IMG/VR virus record: IMGVR_UViG_3300000117_000049
Coordinates: 1-46,317 of that record
Strand: one strand, 5' to 3'
Length of the DNA: 46,317 nt
Source of the DNA: a virus
In this document: positions 1 through 9,420 of the stretch, piece after piece
Layout: every line of letters starts with the position of its first letter
Position numbering within the stretch: the first letter of the stretch is position 1
Position numbers and translations under genes: made by a program
Notes under the pieces: model-generated
Seen by the model: only the letters and a program-made list of their open reading frames with translations
Told to the model about the DNA's origin: nothing
Databases searched by the model: none

Positions 1-3000
1 TTCAAATTTAACAAGGTTAGATATTGTAAGATCACCATTTACGTGAAGCTTAGATGTAGGAGTAGAAGTGCCAATACCAACATTAGAACCTGTAGTGCCT
101 TCTGAACCACCATTAATGTAGAACTGAGAACCCGGAATACGGAAGGATTTATTACCATTATCACCAAAAGTAATCTCGTTACTCATATTGGAATCAGAAG
201 CTTCGGCATCATAACCAATAATAATATTTTGAGTACCAGAGTCTAAGTCTCTACCTGCACGAAAACCAATAACAGTGTTATTATTTTGCCCCGGCTCAAG
301 ATTATCAAGCGCATTAGCACCAATAGCAATGTTACCTGTATAATCACCAAGACTAGCACCTGCTAGTGCGCTTCTGCCGACAGCAACATTGTAAGAACCT
401 TCTTCATTGTTGATAAGGGTGTATGGTCCAATAGCAACGTTACTTTGACCTGTAGTAGTATTGCCTAGTGGGGATTGACTACCAATAGCAGTGTTGAACG
501 GACCAGAGGTAAGCTTATTGAGGGCGGTAATTCCGAGAGCAGTGTTAAAGTTTCCAGTAACAATCCCACTACCCATCACTCCCTGACCAATAGCAGTATT
601 ATAACTGCCAGTAGTTGCGTTAGCCATTGCCCCCTGACCAATAGCAGTATTTCTTTCACCTGAAGTGTTGTCTTCTAGAGCAGACCTACCAAAAGCAGTG
701 TTTCTTAGTGTGCTAGAGTTGGCACTAATAAGAGCATTAAAACCTACTGCTGTACTAAATGCATCGTCGCCATTACCATTATTGACTTGAAGGGTATTGA
801 TAGTGCCTGAGACTACAGCATTGCCATTAACGTCAAGTTGTTCTGTAGGAGTAGTAGTGTTAATACCAACATTAGAACCTACAGTGCCTTCTGAGCCACC
901 ATTAATGTAGAACTGAGAACCCGGAATACGGAAGGATTTATCATCCCCATCGCCTAAAGTTATTTCATGACTAACAGTAGCAGTAGACGCTTGGCTACCA
1001 TATCCAATTAGGGTGTTTACAGAACCTGTAGTTAAGTTGTCCCCAGCATCTCCGCCAATAGCTACGTTGTCATTTGCTCCATCTAACAGGGTTAAAGCAG
1101 TTCGACCTATGCCTATGTTGTCATCACCAGTAGTTTTTGTTCTAAGTGCATCCAGACCAATAGCGATGTTGTTGCCACCGGAGGTGTTAGACCTAAGAGC
1201 ATCTTCTCCCAATCCAACATTATTATTGCCAGTGTTAGCCCGTAGAGCAGTTCGGCCGATAGCAATATTAAAACTGCCATCTGTGGCGACGGTCATTGAT
1301 TGGTCGCCAATAGCAGTGTTATAAGACCCCGGATTAGCAGATTTAAGTGTGCTTGTACCAAGGGCTACATTGCCAACACCAGTAGAGGCATTCAGGGCAT
1401 TTAGACCAACCCCAATATTGTTGGTGCCTTCAGCGTTAAGCATTGAAGAATGACCAATGGCGATGTTGTTGCCACCCGAATCGTTAGTCCTTAGCGCCCT
1501 ATAACCAATAGCAGTGTTTCTTATACCTATAGTGTTGTTTTCTAGGGCAGACCTACCAAAAGCAGTGTTTTCTGCGCCAGAAGTGTTGTCGGCTAATGCG
1601 AGCCTACCTACAATAGTGTTGGTAGCTACGTCACCGCCACCATGACCTATATCTAAGTCATTAATAGTGCCTGAGACTACAGCATCGCCTACTACATGAA
1701 GCTTTTTAGAAGGAGAGGTGGTACCAATACCAAAGTCACCAGTAGACGTTAAGGCTGCTCTATCCAGGTTGCCAGATCTAAACTTCAGGTCATCTCCTGT
1801 AGCACCAACAGCAACATAACCTTCATCAGTTGTACTGGCATCAGAGATACTAAGATAAGCATTACCACCAGCAGATCTATCAAACCTACCTACAATATAG
1901 TCAGTTGTTTCAGTATGAAGAATTCTTGCTGGAGAAGACGTACCGATACCAACATTAGAACCAGTCGTGCCTTCTGAACCCCCATTGATGTAAAAGGAAG
2001 AACCCGGAATACGGAAGGACTTATTACCAGTATCACCTAAAGTAATCTCGTTACTCATATTGGAATCAGATGCTTCGGCATCAAAACCAATAATAGTATT
2101 TCCAGTGCCAGAGTCTAAGTCTCTACCTGCACGATACCCGATAGCCGTGTTACCATTTTGCCCCGGATTAAGGCCCTCAAGAGCATAATAACCAATAGCG
2201 ACGTTGTTATTAACAGCACCACTAGAAGATAGAGCTAGGGCAGTAGACCCAACAGCAACATTGTTAGCACCAGTGGTGTTTTTACTTAACGCAGACCTAC
2301 CAACGGCAGTATTGTGAGAACCAGTGGTATTCTGCGCCATGCTACTCCTACCAATAGCCATGTTGTTAGCGCCACTAGTAACGACTTTAAGACTATCAGC
2401 ACCAAGAGCAGCGTTATTTGATCCAGTAACAATCCCAGCACCCATTGAGTTCTGACCAATAGCAGTATTATAACCACCAGTAGTTGCGTTAGACATTGCC
2501 GTAGATCCAACAGCCGTGTTGCTACTGCCGTTCTCCAAGGACTCAAGAGCATTAGCGCCAAGAGCAGCGTTATTTAATCCAGTAACAATCCCAACACCCA
2601 TTGAGTTCTGACCAATAGCAGTATTATAAGCACCAGTAGTTGCGTTAGCCAGCGCCCCATCACCAACAGCAGTATTTCTTCGACCTGAAGTGTTGTCTTC
2701 GAGGGCATTAGCGCCAATAGCAGTGTTTCTTAGTGCACCAGAGTTGACATTAACAAGGGCATCAACACCCACTGCTGTGCTAAATGCATCGTCGCCATTA
2801 CCATTATTAACTTGAAGGGTATTGATAGTACCAACTTCAATATTATTGGTTGTTGTATTACCATTAGTCGTAATAAAGTCAAGAGTATAAGCTGTTGCAG
2901 AGGAATCAATCTGACCTTGAACCGCTGCTGAGTCATGAGTGTCAAAGGTATCAATATAAGACTGAGTTACACGTGCATCGATATCAGAGTCTACTCTAAT

Positions 3001-5307
3001 CTTAGTATAGTATTTGTTACTATCACCTTCTACTAGATCGTTTGTAGTATATGGATCAAGAGTGATAACTGTAGTGAATGTTGCTACACCAGTACTAATA
3101 CTAAGTGAGCCTGTTGCACTATCAAAGTCTAAAGCATCAATGTCCGCATCTGCAAGACCAAATGAAACAGAACTAATTCCAACACTATCAACTTGCCCAT
3201 AACTATCAACAGTGATGACAGGAATTTCTGTAGTAGACCCATATACCCCTGCAACAACACCACTAGTAGCAGCAGAAATTGTAATAGTTCTGCCAGAAGC
3301 AGTTGTGTCAATTCCTACGCCACCTACAATTGCAAGAGAAGAATCCAGCAGATTTACTGACCCTGTTCCAGTATCTGCTGCTGTGTTCATCGTTGTACTG
3401 ATTGCAACTTGACCAATACTATCTACAAAACCAGATGCATCTACAGTGACTACAGGAATTTCTGTTACAGAACCATATGCACCTGCTGTTACACCTGAAG
3501 GTGAAGTTCTAGTAAGGTTGGTAAACGTTGCTGAATCAGGAGTAGTATGACCTATAGTAGTTCCGTCAATAGTTCCACCATTAATATCTACACTTGCTAG
3601 AGTAGCAGTTCCAGTAACATCTAATTTTGTAATAGTTGCAGAGTCAAGAACAAGATTATCAACCTCATCACCAACAGTAATAACAGTTTCACCAATCTGA
3701 ATAGTATTACTAATTGTAGCTGTAGTGATAACATCAATAAACCCAGATGCATCTACTGTTACTACAGGAACAACTGTTGTAGAACCATATGTTCCTGCTG
3801 TTACTCCTGCTGGTGAAGTTCTAGCAAGATTAGTAAATGTGCCGGAATCAGGAGTAGTATGACCAATAGCAGTACCATCAATAAACCCACCATCAACATT
3901 AACATTACCAGATGTAAGATTAGTAACAGTAACATTACCAATTGTTCCACCTTCAATCTTATCACCTGAGATTTGATTATCAGCAAGAGTTAATGTTCCA
4001 GCAGAAACATTTAAAGTATTACCAACGCCTAGTGTAATATCTGCACTATCAATAGTGCCACCATTAATATCAACACTTGCTGCTGTAAGGTTCGTCGTAG
4101 TGATAGAGTCTGCACTAACTGTGCCAGATAAAGTCTCAGCAGTTACGGACATGGCATTAAATGGAGCAAGAACAAATGATGGTCGTGTTCTATCAATAAC
4201 ATTCGATCTAGGAGAAGAGTCTAAGGCAGAGTCTTGATATTGTGCAAAGACATAATATTCATCATTTGATGCATCTCTAAAGATACCTGTATGCTGTCTA
4301 CCACCTAAAGCAACATCATAGTAGTGGCCGATAAAACCGATATCAACTTCGTCACTAGATTCATTAGAGTCTGCAAGGTGAATCAAAGGATCAGTAATGG
4401 AAAGTGTTTCAACATCAACAGTAGTGGTTGTGCCAGTAACAGTAAAGTCTCCATTGACTTCTACATTACCACCTACATTCAAAGCACCACCGATACCTAC
4501 GCCACCTGTAACAACTAACGCCCCATTTGCAGAGTTAGTAGATGCCGTGTTATTAGCAACATTCAAGGATGTGCCATCATAGGTTAGATTAGCATCATCT
4601 TCAAGTTCACCAGCAGTTCCAGCAATAACAACTCTATTATCTGTCAAATCTGTAACACTAGCACTTGCTAATGTAGCTGAACCAGAAGTAGAAATAGTTG
4701 TGAATGAAGCAGAATCTGGTGTAGTATGTCCAATAGTAGTGCCATCAATCGTGCCACCATTGATATCAACAGTTGTTACCGTGCCACCATCTATAATTGT
4801 AGCACCACTAAAATCTACAGTTCCAGCTGAGGTGATATTTGTAAATGTTGCGGAGTCACCAGTAATGCCAAAGATACGCAAATCGGAATCTAATGTCAGA
4901 GGGTCGGAAACAATACCAGAACCATTAAAATTACTATCAGTAATAGTAGGATTGGTTAGTGCTAAGGTTAGTGCTAAATCAGTAGCTCCAGTAATAGCAG
5001 AGTCAAGATTATCAAGGACATCAGCAAGTGTAGTGCCAACAGCATTTGATAATCCAGAAGGATCAATCTCAAATGTAGATTCATCTCCACTTACACTATC
5101 CGCACTTACAAGAAAACCTTTATTCAGTTTTAAAAATAAACGTCCACCATTGGTAAGAGAAGCAAGAATATAACGGTCAGAATCTGGATTACCAAAGTTT
5201 GGTTCAGCATTATCTAAACTTAGAAACGTACTTCTTTTAGAATCTAAAGTATTACCACTTTTAGTTTTAATTCGACCACTGAGAAGTCTTGATTCACCTT
5301 TAGCCAT
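1..5307 (-). CDS. Giant tail fibre with YadA-head-like repeats (C-terminus cut by window edge)
   Basis: An open frame runs leftward from the ATG at 5307 (protein start MAKGESRLLSGRIKTKSG) to base 1 without a stop, so at least 1769 codons are present and the C-terminus lies outside the window. The N-terminal half is low-complexity beta-rich fibre sequence with recurring motifs such as VDINGGTIDGTTIGHTTPDS and TSP(A/S)GVTAG(T/A)YGS. From about residue 838 there are three blocks of repeats of the type N-x-A-(I/V/L)-G-x-x-(A/S)-(L/M), roughly a dozen per block. Each block ends in a near-identical SFRIPGS-x-FYINGGSEGT segment followed by SNVGI(G/N)T-x-(S/T)P. NxAIG repeats resemble the left-handed beta-roll of YadA-type trimeric adhesin heads; that structural reading is inference. 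The gene overlaps its upstream neighbour by 8 bases. Likely role: host-receptor binding at the distal end of the particle. Confidence 0.85.
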   Translation of the reverse strand, partial: MAKGESRLLSGRIKTKSGNTLDSKRSTFLSLDNAEPNFGNPDSDRYILASLTNGGRLFLKLNKGFLVSADSVSGDESTFEIDPSGLSNAVGTTLADVLDNLDSAITGATDLALTLALTNPTITDSNFNGSGIVSDPLTLDSDLRIFGITGDSATFTNITSAGTVDFSGATIIDGGTVTTVDINGGTIDGTTIGHTTPDSASFTTISTSGSATLASASVTDLTDNRVVIAGTAGELEDDANLTYDGTSLNVANNTASTNSANGALVVTGGVGIGGALNVGGNVEVNGDFTVTGTTTTVDVETLSITDPLIHLADSNESSDEVDIGFIGHYYDVALGGRQHTGIFRDASNDEYYVFAQYQDSALDSSPRSNVIDRTRPSFVLAPFNAMSVTAETLSGTVSADSITTTNLTAASVDINGGTIDSADITLGVGNTLNVSAGTLTLADNQISGDKIEGGTIGNVTVTNLTSGNVNVDGGFIDGTAIGHTTPDSGTFTNLARTSPAGVTAGTYGSTTVVPVVTVDASGFIDVITTATISNTIQIGETVITVGDEVDNLVLDSATITKLDVTGTATLASVDINGGTIDGTTIGHTTPDSATFTNLTRTSPSGVTAGAYGSVTEIPVVTVDASGFVDSIGQVAISTTMNTAADTGTGSVNLLDSSLAIVGGVGIDTTASGRTITISAATSGVVAGVYGSTTEIPVITVDSYGQVDSVGISSVSFGLADADIDALDFDSATGSLSISTGVATFTTVITLDPYTTNDLVEGDSNKYYTKIRVDSDIDARVTQSYIDTFDTHDSAAVQGQIDSSATAYTLDFITTNGNTTTNNIEVGTINTLQVNNGNGDDAFSTAVGVDALVNVNSGALRNTAIGANALEDNTSGRRNTAVGDGALANATTGAYNTAIGQNSMGVGIVTGLNNAALGANALESLENGSSNTAVGSTAMSNATTGGYNTAIGQNSMGAGIVTGSNNAALGADSLKVVTSGANNMAIGRSSMAQNTTGSHNTAVGRSALSKNTTGANNVAVGSTALALSSSGAVNNNVAIGYYALEGLNPGQNGNTAIGYRAGRDLDSGTGNTIIGFDAEASDSNMSNEITLGDTGNKSFRIPGSSFYINGGSEGTTGSNVGIGTSSPARILHTETTDYIVGRFDRSAGGNAYLSISDASTTDEGYVAVGATGDDLKFRSGNLDRAALTSTGDFGIGTTSPSKKLHVVGDAVVSGTINDLDIGHGGGDVATNTIVGRLALADNTSGAENTAFGRSALENNTIGIRNTAIGYRALRTNDSGGNNIAIGHSSMLNAEGTNNIGVGLNALNASTGVGNVALGTSTLKSANPGSYNTAIGDQSMTVATDGSFNIAIGRTALRANTGNNNVGLGEDALRSNTSGGNNIAIGLDALRTKTTGDDNIGIGRTALTLLDGANDNVAIGGDAGDNLTTGSVNTLIGYGSQASTATVSHEITLGDGDDKSFRIPGSQFYINGGSEGTVGSNVGINTTTPTEQLDVNGNAVVSGTINTLQVNNGNGDDAFSTAVGFNALISANSSTLRNTAFGRSALEDNTSGERNTAIGQGAMANATTGSYNTAIGQGVMGSGIVTGNFNTALGITALNKLTSGPFNTAIGSQSPLGNTTTGQSNVAIGPYTLINNEEGSYNVAVGRSALAGASLGDYTGNIAIGANALDNLEPGQNNNTVIGFRAGRDLDSGTQNIIIGYDAEASDSNMSNEITFGDNGNKSFRIPGSQFYINGGSEGTTGSNVGIGTSTPTSKLHVNGDLTISNLVKFE
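204..757 (-). repeat. Fibre repeat block 3 (N-x-A-I-G repeats)
   Basis: This is the third block, from STAVGFNAL to NIIIGYDAE, with about 11 copies of the core. Its downstream flank (about 87-296) is nearly identical in DNA to the flank of block 1 (about 1952-2160), which points to internal duplication of the gene. Confidence 0.8.
991..1620 (-). repeat. Fibre repeat block 2 (N-x-A-I-G repeats)
   Basis: This is the second in-frame repeat block, from NTIVGRLAL to NTLIGYGSQ, with about 13 copies of the core. It is more diverged from blocks 1 and 3 than they are from each other. It is followed by its own SFRIPGSQFYINGGSEGT segment near 875-945. Confidence 0.75.
2074..2793 (-). repeat. Fibre repeat block 1 (N-x-A-I-G repeats)
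   Basis: This is the first of three in-frame repeat blocks of the giant fibre gene. It starts at STAVGVDAL and runs to NTIIGFDAE, with about 14 copies of the N-x-A-(I/V/L)-G core spaced roughly 15 to 18 residues apart. Its upstream end is closely similar in DNA to block 3 (731-826 compared with 2740-2833). Confidence 0.8.
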
Positions 5308-5635
5308 TGAGCGACTCCAGTATACCCATTACTAATTTTAATTTGTTATCTTTATTAGAAACCATTTTAAGAATACCGTTTGAAGAAACTACAAGTTTTC
5401 CCATAGTTCCATTTGCAGCATCATTAGCGGGAATATCAAACTGATACAGAAGTTCAACTGCACTAGCAGAAGCAGAATCTTGATATGTAAATGTCAATGT
5501 AGCATCTGAGTCAGAAGCATTGGCAATTTGAGTTGACAGTACAATCCCAGTGTAACTTGATGGTGCAGTGTAGATCGTTTGATTACTAGTGTCAATAGTC
5601 TTTGTTACGGTTTTGAATACGTTTAGTTCAGCCAT
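5300..5635 (-). CDS. Small virion-associated protein, unknown
   Basis: This 111-aa protein (start MAELNVFKTVTKTIDTSNQ) sits between the two large fibre genes. It ends 8 bases inside the start of the giant fibre and begins 2 bases after the 815-aa fibre gene, so the three are probably one transcript. It has no membrane segment. The middle is a beta-rich stretch with threonine, serine and a DSDATLTF motif, like a small beta-sandwich. Proteins of this size and position occur beside fibre genes in marine T4-like phages. A role as fibre connector or decoration is inference from position only. Confidence 0.75.
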   Translation of the reverse strand: MAELNVFKTVTKTIDTSNQTIYTAPSSYTGIVLSTQIANASDSDATLTFTYQDSASASAVELLYQFDIPANDAANGTMGKLVVSSNGILKMVSNKDNKLKLVMGILESLNG

Positions 5636-5637
5636 GT

Positions 5638-8085
5638 TTAGTCCTCAAGTGCGATAGAGAATGGAGTTACACGGGCAAAGAGACTGCGATCAAATGCTTG
5701 TCCCTCAATAGTGCCTGTCGATCTTTGAATAAGGAAGTCTTCACCAACTCTGAAATCACCTTTTTGATCAGTACTGGTTACAAAACATAGACCGCCTCTG
5801 TCAGAGTCTTGCACAACTTCATCAGATTGGGTAGGAATACCACCACGATAAGGGAATGCAGTTCTTACATCTGTTCCTGTTCCAATCCACTCGAATGTAT
5901 GACCAGAAGAAGATAATGCACTTCTTTGGTGGAAAGTAGCAGAGTCGTTATCAGGTAAGTCTATGTCAGGTCTTTCCTGTAACTTAATAGTGCCAGTGCC
6001 TGCTGCGGAATCCCAAGATGCAGAGTCTACTGTATAGTATAAAGGATCAGATGCAAATTTAACTGCATCCGAAATATTTGGTCTTTGTGGTAGATTCTTA
6101 AGAGTGATTAGATTGTCAATTTGGTCCTGATTAGTATCTACAGAAGCTTCATATAACTTTGGAGTTACACCAGTTGCTTTCAATCCAATATTACCAAAAG
6201 AACTGTTAGAGTTTGTAATAGAAGCAAATCCACCATTCTCTGCCAAGAATCCTACGTCACAATATACTGTAAAGACTGATACCAACTGACAGTATCCTCT
6301 ATTAAGAAGATATACACCCTTACCACCTTGGTTGATCTGTGTAAAGGAGTCTACTACAATAGAACGAATGCCACCTACTTTAGAACCATCATTACGAATA
6401 CCATCACCACCTTGTGCTGGTTTAGTAGCATCAACAGCATCTGGATAGACATATGTTCCATCATCATTTCTAGATAAGTCTGGTCCAGTAATAGATGTGC
6501 AGTTACGGATATATGGAGAGTTTACAATAATATTAGAAGCAGAGTCTCCTGCTGGATTCCATGCAATAACAGCAGCTGGTTGTAAATGGTCCCTAAATGT
6601 AATATCTGCAATGTATCCATTATTATTTACATAGAACATATCAGAAGTTTTATTCTTAGGACGAACACTAGTATTCTTCAGGTTGTCACCAATAATAGAT
6701 ACGTTCTTTGGAACTTCTACTGGATTGTTAATAGTGTAATCACCAGTCTTCAAGTAAATCGTAGATGCAATCTCAGGAGCGTCAAGAATATCTACATATC
6801 TGTCACCAATACCAAACAATAATGGATATTCACTATCTACTAAATCAATAACATCATCAATAATAGTAGTCTTGTTTGTAGCAATAGCATCAAACGAAGT
6901 CTTTAATGCTGCTGAGTCAAGACCCGCACTACTAAAGGTAACTCTACTATCTAAGTCAGGTGTAATTCTAGAAGCAGGTAATGACGAAACACCATTTTTA
7001 ATTACATTACCAATCATAGTAGTAGACGCAGAAAGTTCATCAATCTTTATCTGTCTAGGAGAAAGTCCAGTAAAATCTTGTGTGGTGGTATAACTCCCCC
7101 CCGGACCAGACAACACCACTGCACTGTCCTTTAGAACCCCTTCTAGGACCACTGCCATTCTATCATAGGCAGCAGCAGTTTCTGTCTTTTGGTAGGCAGG
7201 AATCTGTGCGCCATTATGGAAGAAGAAGTTAGCATTATCATAGGCACCAGCATTACCAAGATAGGTTGCATCATAAGCAAGTGCTTCTACAGCAAATCTA
7301 ATGTCTCTTTTACATTTTGCACTATCATAAGAAATATTATAGGTTGCTTTTACAAACTCGTTTACTTCTTCAGAAATAAAGACTTTGTTGTTTAAGAGTT
7401 TAACTTTTGACCTAGATGCATCATCTTCTGTTTGAGAAGAGTCATAGTAGGTAGAAGCATTTGTAGGAGTAGGATATTGTGCAGCTGCTAGGGCATCAGC
7501 ATTATCTTTACCATTTTGAATAATGTCTTTGACTTCATCAAAATATGCATCTGATCTAGAAAGAGAAGTAGCATCACCACTAATAGCAGAAAGATCATTT
7601 ACAAGGTCTTTGGTTGCATCAATACTGAATAATACTTCAGTAATACCTTTAGTATATGATCCTGCTCTACCTTGGAATACTTGGTTAAACTTTGTTCCAA
7701 GTGCCACATCATACTTTGCAGCATCAATATAAAGACCTAAATCTCTACGGGTTTTATTTTCTAATACAGAACCTTCTGCACCATCAGAATCAAGTCCAGC
7801 AGCACCTCTGCGTTCTGCTGCTACTGCTAGTGCTTTATCGAGTGTAAGGAATGCACGGTCAATACTTGTTCCATTATTACTATCATTACCGCTTTTGGAA
7901 ACATAGAAAACGTTCTCAGCAACTGCTGCACCGCCTAGTTCAACAATAGACAGTTCACCGTCTTTATCTCTCTTAAAGAACATTTTACCATCATGTGTAT
8001 TGATGGCTACCTCGCCTAAATCTAACTGTGATGTACTCGGCTTATTACCAGATACAGCACTGCGGCGTAACTTAATAGTTGACAT
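5638..8085 (-). CDS. Tail fibre protein with Mtd-like N-terminus and parallel beta-helix
   Basis: The protein has 815 aa. The N-terminus (residues 1-55; IKLRRSAVSGNKPS, then LDLGEVAINTHDGKMFFK) resembles the short intertwined N-terminal domain of phage receptor-binding proteins such as the major tropism determinant. Around residues 440-640 the pattern IYLKTGDYTINNPVEVP, NVSIIGDNL, YIADITFRDH is typical of a right-handed parallel beta-helix with pectate-lyase-like rungs. The C-terminal part (from about residue 772, GGLCFVTSTDQKGDFRVGE) looks like a conserved terminal domain found in marine T4-like fibres. A late promoter lies 89 bases upstream of the ATG. Role: adhesion or baseplate-attached fibre. 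No catalytic triad for a lyase could be assigned. Confidence 0.85.
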   Translation of the reverse strand: MSTIKLRRSAVSGNKPSTSQLDLGEVAINTHDGKMFFKRDKDGELSIVELGGAAVAENVFYVSKSGNDSNNGTSIDRAFLTLDKALAVAAERRGAAGLDSDGAEGSVLENKTRRDLGLYIDAAKYDVALGTKFNQVFQGRAGSYTKGITEVLFSIDATKDLVNDLSAISGDATSLSRSDAYFDEVKDIIQNGKDNADALAAAQYPTPTNASTYYDSSQTEDDASRSKVKLLNNKVFISEEVNEFVKATYNISYDSAKCKRDIRFAVEALAYDATYLGNAGAYDNANFFFHNGAQIPAYQKTETAAAYDRMAVVLEGVLKDSAVVLSGPGGSYTTTQDFTGLSPRQIKIDELSASTTMIGNVIKNGVSSLPASRITPDLDSRVTFSSAGLDSAALKTSFDAIATNKTTIIDDVIDLVDSEYPLLFGIGDRYVDILDAPEIASTIYLKTGDYTINNPVEVPKNVSIIGDNLKNTSVRPKNKTSDMFYVNNNGYIADITFRDHLQPAAVIAWNPAGDSASNIIVNSPYIRNCTSITGPDLSRNDDGTYVYPDAVDATKPAQGGDGIRNDGSKVGGIRSIVVDSFTQINQGGKGVYLLNRGYCQLVSVFTVYCDVGFLAENGGFASITNSNSSFGNIGLKATGVTPKLYEASVDTNQDQIDNLITLKNLPQRPNISDAVKFASDPLYYTVDSASWDSAAGTGTIKLQERPDIDLPDNDSATFHQRSALSSSGHTFEWIGTGTDVRTAFPYRGGIPTQSDEVVQDSDRGGLCFVTSTDQKGDFRVGEDFLIQRSTGTIEGQAFDRSLFARVTPFSIALED

Positions 8086-8173
8086 TACGTCTCCAACCCT
8101 ACATTCGACTTATATAAGTCTAAATTTTTTATATTAGAGTGACGATAACTATATGAGCGCCGTCACTTTTATT

Positions 8174-8181
8174 TATTTATA
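8174..8181 (-). promoter_or_regulatory. T4-type late promoter (TATAAATA)
   Basis: The plus strand reads tatttata, giving a perfect TATAAATA on the minus strand directly after the stop of the 205-aa gene and 89 bases upstream of the 815-aa fibre ATG. The surrounding 16 bases (8171-8186) are identical to those around the late promoter at 17654-17661. Confidence 0.8.
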
Positions 8182-8799
8182 TCAAAAACTTCCGCCGTCA
8201 ATTGTATTCATAGTAACTAATCCTGCAACTACATTAAATTCGTTACTATCAAACTGTGCTACACCAACACTATCAACGGATGCTATTGGAACTTCAAAGT
8301 CGATAGTCCCATCACCGTCTTGATATGTTACAGTAATATTTGTTTCTGTATTACCAGAAACCATAGCGCCGATAATATCTTGAATAGATTCATCTTTAAG
8401 ACTTGCCTGACCACTACTAAAGACAAAATCATCGCTATCTAAGAACTGAGATAACGCACTATCAGTAAATGTAATTCCACTAATAACAGCAGAATCAACT
8501 GAAAGAGTAGTTATAGTTGAGTTTGAAAGAGTAGTCTGGCCAGTAACGTTTAGATCACCAAATGTAACAGAGTTGGAAGTACTGTCACCACGACTAGTTA
8601 CAGTATCTAGAGTACTGGTATTTTCAAAAGTAAATGTACGTTCAGCAGAATCAATAGTAATCAGTATATCAGAACTATCAAGGAGGTTTAACTGACCAGA
8701 TAATTCGTTAAGAGTTCTTACACCAGCATTAGGAATACCTGTTAGAATTCTTCTAACCAGAACCGGAGATTTTTTGGTGATTATTACTCTATTAGTCAT
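8182..8799 (-). CDS. Fibre-like virion protein, unknown
   Basis: The protein has 205 aa (start MTNRVIITKKSPVLVRRILTG). The N-terminal basic segment is followed by a beta-rich fibre-like body with DSSDILITIDSAERTF, LNVTGQTTLSNSTITTLSV and a terminal IDGGSF. The sequence style matches the N-terminal shaft of the giant fibre (LSVDSAVISGITFTDSA), suggesting a short fibre or fibre adaptor. It starts 10 bases after the stop of the 114-aa gene and ends directly at a late promoter. No enzymatic motif is visible. Function is inferred from style and location only. Confidence 0.75.
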   Translation of the reverse strand: MTNRVIITKKSPVLVRRILTGIPNAGVRTLNELSGQLNLLDSSDILITIDSAERTFTFENTSTLDTVTSRGDSTSNSVTFGDLNVTGQTTLSNSTITTLSVDSAVISGITFTDSALSQFLDSDDFVFSSGQASLKDESIQDIIGAMVSGNTETNITVTYQDGDGTIDFEVPIASVDSVGVAQFDSNEFNVVAGLVTMNTIDGGSF

Positions 8800-8809
8800 T
8801 ATCAGTCTC

Positions 8810-9154
8810 TTAAACTATGGAAGTTGCCGAAGGATAAATTTCTAGTTTTCCTTCTAAGACTTTTACAGAAGAATTGTCTTTCAATAAAAATACATCATAT
8901 ACATATCTACCAGACTTAATATCATCAGATACAGTTCCATCTAAAGCTAGATCAACTGCGTTAACTGGATCGCCGGGAAAGGTAACAGTAAAATTATAAG
9001 CATCAGAGTCCCTAGTAGCGTAAGTCTTTTTGAAAGTAGCTTTACCTGTATATCCTGAAGATACATTCCATAAAGACCTATCACTGTCAAGCAACTCTAG
9101 ACGAAATACTATATCATCTCCTTGATGTAATTCTAAATCGGCATATACTGGCAT
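8810..9154 (-). CDS. Small beta-sandwich baseplate/fibre-region protein
   Basis: The protein has 114 aa (start MPVYADLELHQGDDIVFRLEL). The pattern of an N-terminal DLELHQGDDIVFRLEL strand, a central SGYTGKATFKKTYA, and a terminal SGRYVYDVFLL strand resembles small phage proteins with an N-terminal domain like that of siphophage upper baseplate proteins (BppU-like). This is a similarity seen by eye and not proven. A late promoter (9190-9197) lies 36 bases upstream of the ATG. It is probably co-transcribed with the 205-aa gene downstream. Confidence 0.75.
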   Translation of the reverse strand: MPVYADLELHQGDDIVFRLELLDSDRSLWNVSSGYTGKATFKKTYATRDSDAYNFTVTFPGDPVNAVDLALDGTVSDDIKSGRYVYDVFLLKDNSSVKVLEGKLEIYPSATSIV

Positions 9155-9189
9155 GATTCTCTTCTTATGAACAGTTGAGTGGTTAGTCT

Positions 9190-9197
9190 TATTTATA
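9190..9197 (-). promoter_or_regulatory. T4-type late promoter (TATAAATA)
   Basis: The plus strand reads tatttata, a perfect late -10 element on the minus strand, 36 bases upstream of the 114-aa gene. It overlaps the last codons of the 74-aa gene. Confidence 0.75.
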
Positions 9198-9417
9198 TTG
9201 ATTTTTGTTCTAGTAGTTCACCAATCAGTTTTTTCAATTCAGAGAGTTCTGATTTCAATTCAAGAACAGTCTCTCTTTCTTCTTGCTGTTCTTTCATTAA
9301 TTGCTTTCTGCGTTTAGCAGCTGCTAGACCATTTTTATCAATATTGAGGATAACTCCTGTAGACTTATCTTTAATAAGATTGGAGTTACCCTCAACTTTT
9401 ACATAATCATCATTCAT
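9193..9417 (-). CDS. Small coiled-coil virion-region protein
   Basis: The protein has 74 aa (start MNDDYVKVEGNSNLIKDKS). The N-terminal VEGNSNLIKDKSTGVILN motif is followed by a charged helix (residues 30-72, AAAKRRKQLMKEQQ, then LELKSELSELKKLIGEL) with heptad leucines, so it is a likely coiled coil. It follows the 1737-aa gene by 3 bases and its end contains the next late promoter. Short proteins with this N-terminal motif accompany the large DUF4815-type gene in marine T4-like phages as far as I recall. Function unknown. Confidence 0.75.
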   Translation of the reverse strand: MNDDYVKVEGNSNLIKDKSTGVILNIDKNGLAAAKRRKQLMKEQQEERETVLELKSELSELKKLIGELLEQKSI

Positions 9418-9420
9418 TCA

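Noticed and set aside
475-5173. Several plus-strand open frames over the giant fibre gene
   Set aside because: They mirror repeat sequence of the fibre on the other strand, lack ribosome sites and have low-complexity translations.
5638-8085. Diversity-generating retroelement suggested by the Mtd-like N-terminus
   Set aside because: No reverse transcriptase, template repeat or variable repeat is visible in the window, and the N-terminal motif is common in fibres without such elements.
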